Below, in pieces: positions 27,665 to 35,206 of a DNA stretch of 60,004 nucleotides. Within the stretch, counting starts at the first letter, position 1; the number at the start of each line of letters is the position of its first letter. The stretch spans positions 1 to 60,004 of the forward strand of contig JALHFZ010000005.1 in assembly GCA_022837505.1 (NCBI GenBank), read 5' to 3'. The notes under the pieces were generated by a model. It ran no database searches. It saw only the letters and a program-made list of their open reading frames with translations, and was not told the origin of the DNA. The position numbers and the translations under genes were made by a program. Source of the stretch: Synergistaceae bacterium. GTDB taxonomy: Bacteria; Synergistota; Synergistia; Synergistales; Aminobacteriaceae.

Positions 27665-27697
27665 AAAAGGAGGAGCCTGATCGCTCCTCCTTTTCTT
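27665..27697 (+). terminator. Rho-independent terminator after the AsmA-like gene
   Basis: GGAGGAGC and GCTCCTCC flank a 6-nt loop (27669-27690), followed by TTTTCTTT. The A run before the stem could also serve the other strand. Confidence 0.85.
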
Positions 27698-27854
27698 TCC
27701 AGAATTAAAGCAGGCGAACACCCGGAAAAACCATGGAAAATAAAAGCTATTGTATGGGCATGGAATAAATAGTATGAATTAAAAGAGGCAAAACTTCAAC
27801 TGCATAGTATTGAATGTTATAGTAGTCCTGGGCTTACAAAAAGGAGTGATGGAG

Positions 27855-28076
27855 ATGAAGCCAATAAAGATCATCGGAGTTGTTCTTATCCTCGCCGGCT
27901 TCTTCGGCCTGATCTCCGGAGGGTTCAGCTTTACTGAGGAAACCCACGATGCCAAGGTGGGACCTGTGGAAATATCCGTAAAGGAAAAAAACTGCGTTTC
28001 AGTTCCTGTCTGGGCGAGCGCCGGCGATGTCGCAGCCGGAGGAGCCATGCTTCTTCTGGGCGGACGGTCACGGTAA
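27855..28076 (+). CDS. Small membrane protein, unknown function
   Basis: This 73-residue product has an N-terminal hydrophobic helix (IIGVVLILAGFFGLISGG) and a second one at the end (AAGGAMLLLGG). A charged central stretch, VGPVEISVKEKNCVSVPVW, lies between them. It resembles widespread two-helix proteins of about 70 residues with unknown role. The ATG at 27855 is chosen because AAGGAG at 27841 sits 8 nt upstream; an ATG at 27849 is too close. It starts the run of three small genes. Confidence 0.6.
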   Translation: MKPIKIIGVVLILAGFFGLISGGFSFTEETHDAKVGPVEISVKEKNCVSVPVWASAGDVAAGGAMLLLGGRSR

Positions 28077-28146
28077 GAAAAGTAGCTCTGAATAAAAGGA
28101 AAATCCATCGCAGCATATCTTCTTTGGAAATTGAAGGTGAGAGATC

Positions 28147-28389
28147 TTGATCAGCTTGCTTATACTGATAATCGTCGGAGGGATTGCCGGCTGGCTAGCC
28201 GGAGTTCTGTTGAGGGGAAGCGGATTCGGTCTCGTCGGGAATATTTTCATCGGCGTCGTGGGAGCCCTTCTTGCAGGTTTTCTTCTGAAGATGCTTGCCA
28301 TGGTCGCCATTGGGCTGACCGGAACCATTCTTGCAGCCGCAGGGGGAGCCTTTGTGCTGCTCTTCCTGGTCCGGCTGTTCGGTAAGTAA
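28147..28389 (+). CDS. GlsB/YeaQ/YmgE-family small membrane protein
   Basis: This 80-residue, glycine-rich protein of three membrane segments has the family pattern IIVGGIAGWLAGVLLRGSGFG, shortened here to AGWLAGVLLRG, and GNIFIGVVGALLAGF. The family is often called transglycosylase-associated and is linked to stress, but its biochemical role is not established. The start is TTG at 28147 after GAAGGTGAGA. Confidence 0.75.
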   Translation: MISLLILIIVGGIAGWLAGVLLRGSGFGLVGNIFIGVVGALLAGFLLKMLAMVAIGLTGTILAAAGGAFVLLFLVRLFGK

Positions 28390-28411
28390 ACATAATACTC
28401 GCGAATAAGAG

Positions 28412-28864
28412 ATGACGCATATGGATACGAAAAATACCTATACAACTAGAGGAACCTACAGAGAAAAAATCGAGGCTGAACTCGAGATGGCCAAGGCGAA
28501 GCTGGAACACCTCAGAGAGAGGGCGAATCTTGCATCAGCTGTAACTGCCCTTCTCTATCGCCGGCAGATTGATGAACTGGAGATGCGCGTCGCCGAAACG
28601 AGAGCCCGCCTTCGGGAAATGAACGAAGCGGAGGAAAACGGCTGGGAGAACTTCAAGGACTGCGTTGAACGGGCATGGGATTCCATGAAGGAATCCATGA
28701 AGGAGATGGTGGACAGCATCACCGATGACGATGACCTTCCTCCTCCGAGCGACCGCCCTGCCGATGTCTACGGAACCCCGGTCAATCCGGGAACTCCCGT
28801 CACTCCGGGCACACCGGTTCCTCCCCGGACCCCCTACGATCCGAACGCTCCAAGGAAATACTGA
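28412..28864 (+). CDS. Hypothetical coiled-coil protein with proline-rich tail
   Basis: I do not recognise this 150-residue protein. Residues 18-75 form an amphipathic, strongly charged helix likely to be a coiled coil (EIEAELEMAKAKLEHLRERA-like pattern). A second helix with WDSMKESMKEMVDS follows, then an acidic patch DDDD. The last 40 residues carry repeated PGTPV units. ATG at 28412 or 28421 are both possible. It has no signal peptide. The position after two small membrane proteins suggests an envelope-stress unit, which is inference. Confidence 0.6.
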   Translation: MTHMDTKNTYTTRGTYREKIEAELEMAKAKLEHLRERANLASAVTALLYRRQIDELEMRVAETRARLREMNEAEENGWENFKDCVERAWDSMKESMKEMVDSITDDDDLPPPSDRPADVYGTPVNPGTPVTPGTPVPPRTPYDPNAPRKY

Positions 28865-28875
28865 TACTGAATAAA

Positions 28876-28916
28876 GCATGAAGGAGGGGGCGCTCAGGCG
28901 CCCTCCTCCTTCATGC
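28876..28916 (-). terminator. Strong hairpin between convergent genes
   Basis: An 18-bp near-perfect inverted repeat starts GCATGAAGGAGG and ends CCTCCTTCATGC. On the minus strand it is followed by TTTATT, so it mainly ends the glycogen operon. It also lies just after the plus-strand coiled-coil gene. Confidence 0.75.
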
Positions 28917-28938
28917 AGAAAAAACAGTGAGGAAGATC

Positions 28939-30249
28939 TCAGCTGAAGCTTGACCAGTCGAAATTCCCCTTCGGGCTGTCGATGGACTTGCGGAGCTGCA
29001 TCTTCGGCATACCGATCACCACGATCCCGCTTCCCGGATCGACGGTAAAGCGCTCCCTGTCCCTTTCTGGGTCGAAGCCGATCTCCGTGTTCGAGGGGAT
29101 GACGCTGTGACTGTCGACGATGACCCGGCGGAGGCGGCAGTTTTCCCCAATAATAACTCCGTCCCCTATGAGGGATTCCTCCACGGATGACCCCGCCATG
29201 ATAAGGCAGTTCCGGGAGAGAACCGACTGAACCACCGAGGCACCAAGGACGCGGCTTCCCTCTGCCGCGAGGGTGCTCTGGACGTTACAGGAATACCCCT
29301 TCATGGGGCAGATGTATGCTGGAGGGTCTGCGTAGGAGACCGTCCGGATGGGCCATTTGGGGTTGTAGAAGGTCATCTCCGACTCGTAGGGGAGCAGGTC
29401 CATCTGGGCCTGCCAGTAGGTTTTGATGGTCCCCACATCCCGCCAGTAGGGCTTGTCCTCCCTCCAGCAGCCTGACTGTTCCTTGCCTGGAAGGACGTTT
29501 GTGGAGAAGTCATAGGCGAAGATCCGCGCCTTGTTCACGAGACGGGGGATGATGTCCCTGCCGAAATCATGGCTGGTGGGAAGGCGGGCGTCCTCAATAA
29601 GAGATTCCTCCAGGATCTCCCGTTCGAAGATGTAGTTTCCCATGGAGACATAGCTGAACCCCGGTTTTCCGGGGATTTCCGGGGGGATCTCAGGTTTTTC
29701 AACAAAATCAACGATCCGCCCTGTTTCATCCACGTGGATGACCCCGAAGGCGGAAGCCTCGGAGGAGGGGACCACATTGGCGGCCACGGTGATGTCCGCC
29801 CCCTTGTCCATATGGTATTCCTGCATCTGTCCGACGTCCATCTTGTAGACGTGGTCGGCGGCGAAGATGCAGACCCTGTCGGCGTCGTAGAGGGTAACGA
29901 GGTGGAGGTTCTGGTAAACGGCGTCCGCCGTCCCCTGAAACCAGTGTTCCCCCCTCCACATCTGGGCGGGAACGAGGGTCACAAAGAAATCCCTGCCCCG
30001 AAGGGCGCCGCCGAACTGCCACCCCCGCTCGATATGTTCATTCAGGGACTGGCTTTTGAACTGAACGAGGACGTAAATTGAAAAAATGCCGCTGTTGATG
30101 AGGTTTGAGAGGGCGAAGTCCACAATGCGGTATTTCGCCGCGAAATGAACTGCAGGTTTTGCCCGGTACTTCGTGAGAGGCATGAGTCTCTCTCCCTTGC
30201 CTCCGGCGAGGATAATACCAAGGGTGCGACCGTATTTGCCCATCTGCAT
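28939..30249 (-). CDS. glgC: Glucose-1-phosphate adenylyltransferase
   Basis: This 436-residue enzyme makes ADP-glucose for glycogen synthesis. The nucleotidyltransferase signature ILAGGKGERLMPLTKYRAKP, the sugar-phosphate site (VEKPEIPPEIPG region) and GSSVEESLIGDGVIIG in the C-terminal left-handed beta-helix are all present. AAAGGAGGAATG precedes the ATG. It is the last gene of the minus-strand malQ-glgP-glgA-glgC set. About 58 nt separate it from glgA. Confidence 0.95.
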   Translation of the reverse strand: MQMGKYGRTLGIILAGGKGERLMPLTKYRAKPAVHFAAKYRIVDFALSNLINSGIFSIYVLVQFKSQSLNEHIERGWQFGGALRGRDFFVTLVPAQMWRGEHWFQGTADAVYQNLHLVTLYDADRVCIFAADHVYKMDVGQMQEYHMDKGADITVAANVVPSSEASAFGVIHVDETGRIVDFVEKPEIPPEIPGKPGFSYVSMGNYIFEREILEESLIEDARLPTSHDFGRDIIPRLVNKARIFAYDFSTNVLPGKEQSGCWREDKPYWRDVGTIKTYWQAQMDLLPYESEMTFYNPKWPIRTVSYADPPAYICPMKGYSCNVQSTLAAEGSRVLGASVVQSVLSRNCLIMAGSSVEESLIGDGVIIGENCRLRRVIVDSHSVIPSNTEIGFDPERDRERFTVDPGSGIVVIGMPKMQLRKSIDSPKGNFDWSSFS

Positions 30250-30307
30250 GGTGCATTCCTCCTTTGCCTGTCATCGGATTTAAAAAAATCCCGAAGTTCC
30301 TCTCCCT

Positions 30308-31783
30308 TCAGTTTCCTTTCCGTAAAATGGAAACATAGAGTTCTTTATAGAGGGGGGCGGAGGCATCCCAGGAAAAATCCTGCCCCATCCCTTTTTTCTG
30401 CAGCTCAGTGTATTCTGCCTTCTGTTCTGTGAAGAGACCGGCGGCTTCGTCCATGGCCGAGAGCAGGGCCTCGGGGGTATAGACGGAGAAGGTGATCCCG
30501 TTTCCCCCTTCTTCGGGAAAGGGGCGGACAGTGTCGGCCAGCCCCCCCGTGGAGCGGACCACAGGAACGGTTCCGTACCGGAGGGCGATGAGCTGGGAGA
30601 GCCCGCAGGGCTCGAAGCGGGAGGGCATGAGAAAGAAATCCCCTCCGGCGTAGGCAAGATGGGCAAGGGGCTCATCGTATCCTATGACCGAATGGACCGA
30701 ACCGGGCCATCGCCGGGCGGCCTCTTCCAACCCCTTTTCGTACTCCGGCTCGCCCGTGCCGAGGAAAAATATCCGCCAGTTTTTCTGAGAGATCTCCTCC
30801 AGGGCGGGAAGGAGAAGGGAAAACCCCTTCTGTTCGGCCATCCGCCCCACCGATACGAAAAGAGGGTGGTTATCCTCCTCCCATCCTGCCCGGGAGAAAA
30901 GCTCCTTTCTGCACAGAGCCTTTCCGGCCATATCCTCCCGGCTGTACCGGGCGGGGAGCAGGGGGTCGGCGGCGGGGTTCCAGTAGTTCACGTCGAGGCC
31001 GTTCAAAATTCCCGTCACCTTGGGACCGAGGGCCGAAAGTACACCCCCCAGCCCTTCTCCTCCCCCCCGGGTCTGAATCTCCCGGGCGTAGGTCGGGCTG
31101 ACGGTGGTGATGGCCGAAGAGGCCAGAAGGGCGCCCTTCAGCAGATTTCCATAGCTGAAGAACTCCATGGAATCAATTCTTCCTGCGTCATCGGCGAGTC
31201 CCCATTCCCGGAGGGAGTCCAGAGGGAGCAGCCCCTGATGGGCGAGGTTATGGATCGTGAAGACCGTTCTGTATCGCTCCGACTGGTATCTGTAATGATG
31301 ATGCCATGCCAGGGCGGCGGAAAGGGGGGCAGTTCCCCAGTCATGGCAGTGGAAGATGTCGGGCCTCCAGCGGGAGGCTTCGGGCAGATCGAGGGCGGAC
31401 AGGGAGAGAAAGAGGAAAGGGAGGACCGTGTCCGGCGTCAGGTTCCGGGGGTAGATCGTCTCCGTTCCGAACAGGGAGGGGAGATCGAGAAAATACACGG
31501 GGACCCCTTCCGAACAGGATTTCCACACCGTTCCCCGGAGGATGTTCCACCGGAAGACCATCTCGGCCTTTCGGGAGAGGCGGGTCAGGGGGTACCCCTT
31601 GTCCCGGACGTAATCAAGAACTCCCTTCCATGCGGGAGTGTAGACCCGGCAGTCAACGCCTTGACTTCTGAGAGCCGGAGGGAGAGAACCGACCACATCC
31701 GCAAGTCCGCCAACCTTGCTGAAAGGGGCAAATTCCGGGCTTACATGCAGCACGCGCATCTGCCGGGAGTTATGCCCGTTCAT
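30308..31783 (-). CDS. glgA: Glycogen synthase (ADP-glucose type, GT5)
   Basis: This 491-residue GT-B enzyme elongates glycogen from ADP-glucose. The N-terminal KVGGLADVVGSLP binds ADP. The C-terminal RFEPCGLSQLIALRYGTVP and STGGLADTV contain the catalytic Glu region. It starts 6 nt after the glgP stop, so the two are tightly coupled. The length is normal for GlgA. Confidence 0.95.
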   Translation of the reverse strand: MNGHNSRQMRVLHVSPEFAPFSKVGGLADVVGSLPPALRSQGVDCRVYTPAWKGVLDYVRDKGYPLTRLSRKAEMVFRWNILRGTVWKSCSEGVPVYFLDLPSLFGTETIYPRNLTPDTVLPFLFLSLSALDLPEASRWRPDIFHCHDWGTAPLSAALAWHHHYRYQSERYRTVFTIHNLAHQGLLPLDSLREWGLADDAGRIDSMEFFSYGNLLKGALLASSAITTVSPTYAREIQTRGGGEGLGGVLSALGPKVTGILNGLDVNYWNPAADPLLPARYSREDMAGKALCRKELFSRAGWEEDNHPLFVSVGRMAEQKGFSLLLPALEEISQKNWRIFFLGTGEPEYEKGLEEAARRWPGSVHSVIGYDEPLAHLAYAGGDFFLMPSRFEPCGLSQLIALRYGTVPVVRSTGGLADTVRPFPEEGGNGITFSVYTPEALLSAMDEAAGLFTEQKAEYTELQKKGMGQDFSWDASAPLYKELYVSILRKGN

Positions 31784-31789
31784 TTGAAA

Positions 31790-33568
31790 TCACATCCCTC
31801 GGAAAGATATGCTATAGGCCTTTTCGCAATATTCCCTTATAACCCTGTGGGTATTGAAAAAACTTCCGTTCAGGGCGATGGTGCGCTGCATCATCCATAC
31901 CCACCTGTCTCTGTCATTATAATATGTGGGAATGATTTTGTGTTCAAGCTTGTCATAGAGGTCGATGGCGTCGAGGGATTCGTCGTAGTTCATCATGTCC
32001 TGTTCGCTCGGTGCGGGGCCGATGGACCAGCCGGTCACATCCTCGATCCACCCCTCAATCCACCATCCGTCGAGGACGGAGAAGTTCATCACCCCGTTGA
32101 TGGCGCACTTCATGCCGCTGGTCCCCGAGGCCTCCCGGGGGCGGATGGGGGTGTTGAGCCAGATGTCCACTCCCTGGGTGATGAGCGCCCCCTTCTCCAT
32201 ATCGTAGTTTTCCAGAAATACCGTGGGGATGATAGCGCCGATTTTTTCGAAGGAGGCCAGAAGCCGCTGAAGTACGGCCTTGCCGCCGTCATCCCGTGGA
32301 TGGGCCTTGCCGGCGAAGACGATCTGTATCTTGCCCCCGGCCACGTCCACAAGTTTTTTCAGATTGGAGAAGAGAAGGTCGGCCCGTTTGTACTGGGCGG
32401 CCCGGCGGGCAAAGCCTATGGTGAGGACATCCGGATCAAGCTGCGTGCCCGTCTGCTCCATGACGGCAGCGAGAAGGCGCATCTTTGACGCCTGGTGGGC
32501 AGTCCATATGTCCTCGGAGGGGAGATTGACCGCCTGGACGAGCCGTCCAGGATCGTTCTCCCATCCGGGGATATGTTTGTCGAAGAGCCGGCGCATCCCG
32601 GGACCTACCCAGGTCCCCGGATGAATTCCGTTGGTGACCCAGTCGATATCGGGCATGTCGAACATCCTGCGGCTCACCTCGGCATGCTTTTTCGAGACGG
32701 CGTTGACGTACCGGCTGAAGTGTATTCCGAGCTCTGTCATGGAGATCCCGTCGGAGTTCGGAAGCATCCGCTTCAGGTTCAGCAGGGCCTCATGGGAGAG
32801 GACCCGCTCGATAAGATCGAACCGGAAGAAGTCATGCCCCGCCGGAACGGGTGTATGGGTCGTGAAGATGACCTGCTCCTTGATCTTCTCCGGGTCGTAG
32901 TACCCCTGTTCTCTCATGAGTTCGAGGCTGATGAACCCGGCATGCCCCTCGTTCATATGAAACAACTCAAGGTTGTTGTAGCCGAGATCCCGAAGCATCC
33001 GCAGGCCCCCCACGCCGAGGACCATCTCCTGGCAGAGGCGGTAGTGTTCGTCGCCGCCGTAGAGATGCCAGGTGAGCTTTCTGTCTTCCGTGTCGTTTCC
33101 GTCGAAATCCGTGTCCAGAAAGTAGACCGGCAGGGGGTACCCCGTATTGCCGATGATCTCGTGCATCCAGACCCCCACCTGAATGTCCCGTCCCTGAAGG
33201 GTGAGGGAGACTTTATTCGGAAGAAGGGTGAGCTCCTGCACGGGCTGCCAGAGGACGGGCTTTTCCGTCTGCCACCCCTCGGAGTTGAAGGACTGCTGAA
33301 AGTACCCCTTGCGGTAGAGAAGGGTCAATCCGATGAGGGGTACTCCCAGGTCGGCGGCGCTTTTCAGAATATCTCCGGCGAGGATCCCTAGGCCTCCCGA
33401 GTAGGTGGGCAGGGATTCCTTGATGCCGATTTCCATGGACATATAGGCGACCGGACGAAAGGCGGGGTCGCTTTCAAGGAGTTTTCGTATTGAACTGCCG
33501 AGTTCCCGGCGATGTTTGGGAATAGACATGATAGGCTTCAATCCTCTCTGGAGTATCTCACGGTTCAT
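31790..33568 (-). CDS. glgP: Alpha-glucan phosphorylase (short, GT35 type)
   Basis: This 592-residue phosphorylase belongs to the shorter bacterial/archaeal form of the family, well below the 800 residues of classical GlgP. It releases glucose-1-phosphate from glycogen. YMSMEIGIKESLPTYSGGLG is at the N-terminus, DWVTNGIHPGTW in the middle, and ASGTSGMKCAINGV holds the PLP lysine. A GGGAG site is about 10 nt before the first ATG. A second ATG 13 codons in (MSIPKHRR) is possible. It lies between malQ and glgA. Confidence 0.92.
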   Translation of the reverse strand: MNREILQRGLKPIMSIPKHRRELGSSIRKLLESDPAFRPVAYMSMEIGIKESLPTYSGGLGILAGDILKSAADLGVPLIGLTLLYRKGYFQQSFNSEGWQTEKPVLWQPVQELTLLPNKVSLTLQGRDIQVGVWMHEIIGNTGYPLPVYFLDTDFDGNDTEDRKLTWHLYGGDEHYRLCQEMVLGVGGLRMLRDLGYNNLELFHMNEGHAGFISLELMREQGYYDPEKIKEQVIFTTHTPVPAGHDFFRFDLIERVLSHEALLNLKRMLPNSDGISMTELGIHFSRYVNAVSKKHAEVSRRMFDMPDIDWVTNGIHPGTWVGPGMRRLFDKHIPGWENDPGRLVQAVNLPSEDIWTAHQASKMRLLAAVMEQTGTQLDPDVLTIGFARRAAQYKRADLLFSNLKKLVDVAGGKIQIVFAGKAHPRDDGGKAVLQRLLASFEKIGAIIPTVFLENYDMEKGALITQGVDIWLNTPIRPREASGTSGMKCAINGVMNFSVLDGWWIEGWIEDVTGWSIGPAPSEQDMMNYDESLDAIDLYDKLEHKIIPTYYNDRDRWVWMMQRTIALNGSFFNTHRVIREYCEKAYSISFRGM

Positions 33569-33601
33569 ATTACCAAACTCCCGGAGGGAGGGGAAGGGGG
33601 A

Positions 33602-35092
33602 TCAGTCTCTGCCGTAGATCCCTGCGAGCCCTTTCATCCGCTCCGCCAGCCCGTCCGTAAGGGCCTCCTTGGAGACGCGCCACTCCCAGTTCCCCCGGGG
33701 AGTGGAGGGACGGTTCATCCGGGCCTCTTCTCCCAGGGAGAGATAGTCCTGAAGGGGGATAACCGCCCGGTCTGCCACGGAGGAGAGGACAAGGCGGATG
33801 AGTGCGTCGGGGAGATCTGCCTCGTCCAGGCCCCTTCCCAGGTAGTTTTTCAGGGCCTTCCGCTCCTCTTCCGACGCGTCGGAACGGAACCATCCGAGGG
33901 CGGTGTTGTTGTCGTGGGTTCCGGTGTAGGCCACCAGTTCTCGTTGAAAGTTATGGGGGATATGGGGGTTGTCCCCGGAACTTCCGTCGAAGGCGAAGAG
34001 GAGGACCGCCATGCCGGGGAGGTTCAGCCTTTCCATGGCCCCGGTCACATCGGGAGTGATGATCCCGAGATTTTCTGCGACGAACCCCTCCGCGGGAAGA
34101 GAATTCTGCATTGCGGCGAAGAAATTTTCAGAGGGAACCTCCCTCCACACCCCCCTCTCGGCGGTCTTCTCTTCCGCCGGTACGGCCCAATAGGCCAGAA
34201 GCCCCCGGAAATGGTCGATCCGTACGAGATTGAAGAGGGCCAGGGAGTGTTTCAGCCGCTTCAGCCACCAGGAAAATCCCTCCTCTTCGAGGGCGCTCCA
34301 GTCATAAAGGGGGTTTCCCCAGAGCTGCCCCGTCTCGCTGAAGTAATCGGGAGGAACTCCGGCCACCTCTCTGGGGCGCAGCTCCCCGTCGAGGGAGAAG
34401 ATTTTCCTGTGGGACCAGACGTCGGCGCTGTCGTAGTTGACGTAGATGGGAAGGTCCCCCATGAGTTCGACTCCGGAGAGGGCGCAGGCATTCTTCAGAT
34501 CGTTCATCTGAAGAAAGAAGGCATACTGCTGAAAGAGGCGGAACCTCACGGCCTCATCGAGCTGAGAGCGGGCTTTGAGAAGGGCGTCCTCCCGGCGGAA
34601 TTTGATCTCTCCGGGCCATTCATTCCAGGGAAGCCCGCCGAAATGTTCCTTGAGGGCGGAAAAGAGAGCGTAGTCGTTCAGCCAGAATTTCTGCTCTTCG
34701 AGAAAGTGAAAGTACCCTTCATCCGGTTCAAACCGGGTGAAGGCCAGTTTGATTAATTCGCTCTTGTACTTCCATGCCCGGCCGTACTCGGCCTGACGGG
34801 GGGAAAAAGGCGGGGGGTTGATTTCCTCCTCCCGCAGCAGGCCCCGGCCGGCGAGGTCCTCAGGGCTCAGGAAGAGAGGGTTTCCAGCAAAGGCGGAAGG
34901 GGAGCTGTAGGGGGAATTTCCAAGGGCGGGGCTCGTCTCCTGGAGGGGGAGGACCTGCCAGAGCTTCTGCCCCGAACGGGCGAGAAAGGCGGAGAAATTT
35001 CGGGCAGACGGCCCGATATCCCCGATGCCGAAGGGACCGGGAAGGGAGGATATATGAAGCAGAACACCGGATTTTCTCGGCAGAGAGCTCAC
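33602..35092 (-). CDS. malQ: 4-alpha-glucanotransferase (GH77, amylomaltase)
   Basis: This 496-residue enzyme rearranges alpha-1,4-glucan chains and works with GlgP. The nucleophile region VRIDHFRGL, the acid/base region VAENLGIITPDV and YTGTHDNNTALGWF are intact. The start is odd. The GTG at 35092 sits inside AGGAGGTGAGC, so a CTG three codons later (35083) has better ribosome-site spacing. It is the first gene of the glycogen operon. A weak -10, TAGAAT (35125-35120), is upstream. Confidence 0.92.
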   Translation of the reverse strand: MSSLPRKSGVLLHISSLPGPFGIGDIGPSARNFSAFLARSGQKLWQVLPLQETSPALGNSPYSSPSAFAGNPLFLSPEDLAGRGLLREEEINPPPFSPRQAEYGRAWKYKSELIKLAFTRFEPDEGYFHFLEEQKFWLNDYALFSALKEHFGGLPWNEWPGEIKFRREDALLKARSQLDEAVRFRLFQQYAFFLQMNDLKNACALSGVELMGDLPIYVNYDSADVWSHRKIFSLDGELRPREVAGVPPDYFSETGQLWGNPLYDWSALEEEGFSWWLKRLKHSLALFNLVRIDHFRGLLAYWAVPAEEKTAERGVWREVPSENFFAAMQNSLPAEGFVAENLGIITPDVTGAMERLNLPGMAVLLFAFDGSSGDNPHIPHNFQRELVAYTGTHDNNTALGWFRSDASEEERKALKNYLGRGLDEADLPDALIRLVLSSVADRAVIPLQDYLSLGEEARMNRPSTPRGNWEWRVSKEALTDGLAERMKGLAGIYGRD

Positions 35093-35157
35093 CTCCTGAC
35101 TCTGGGAATTCTTTCGTCTATTCTACACCAGGAATGACAGGAAAGGCTTCCTCGCTC

Positions 35158-35186
35158 TTGGTCGGACGGGCGGGGGTTGGTATAAT
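35158..35186 (+). promoter_or_regulatory. Promoter of the GH57 gene
   Basis: TTGGTC (35158-35163) and a perfect TATAAT (35181-35186) are exactly 17 nt apart. Transcription would begin near 35193. This excludes the TTG at 35189 as a translation start and limits the choice to 35207 or later. Confidence 0.7.
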
Positions 35187-35206
35187 CCTTGAAAGGGAAG
35201 AAAGGG

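Noticed and set aside
30659..32488. 609-codon plus-strand frame opposite glgA and glgP
   Set aside because: It spans two real minus-strand genes and shows no domain or ribosome site.
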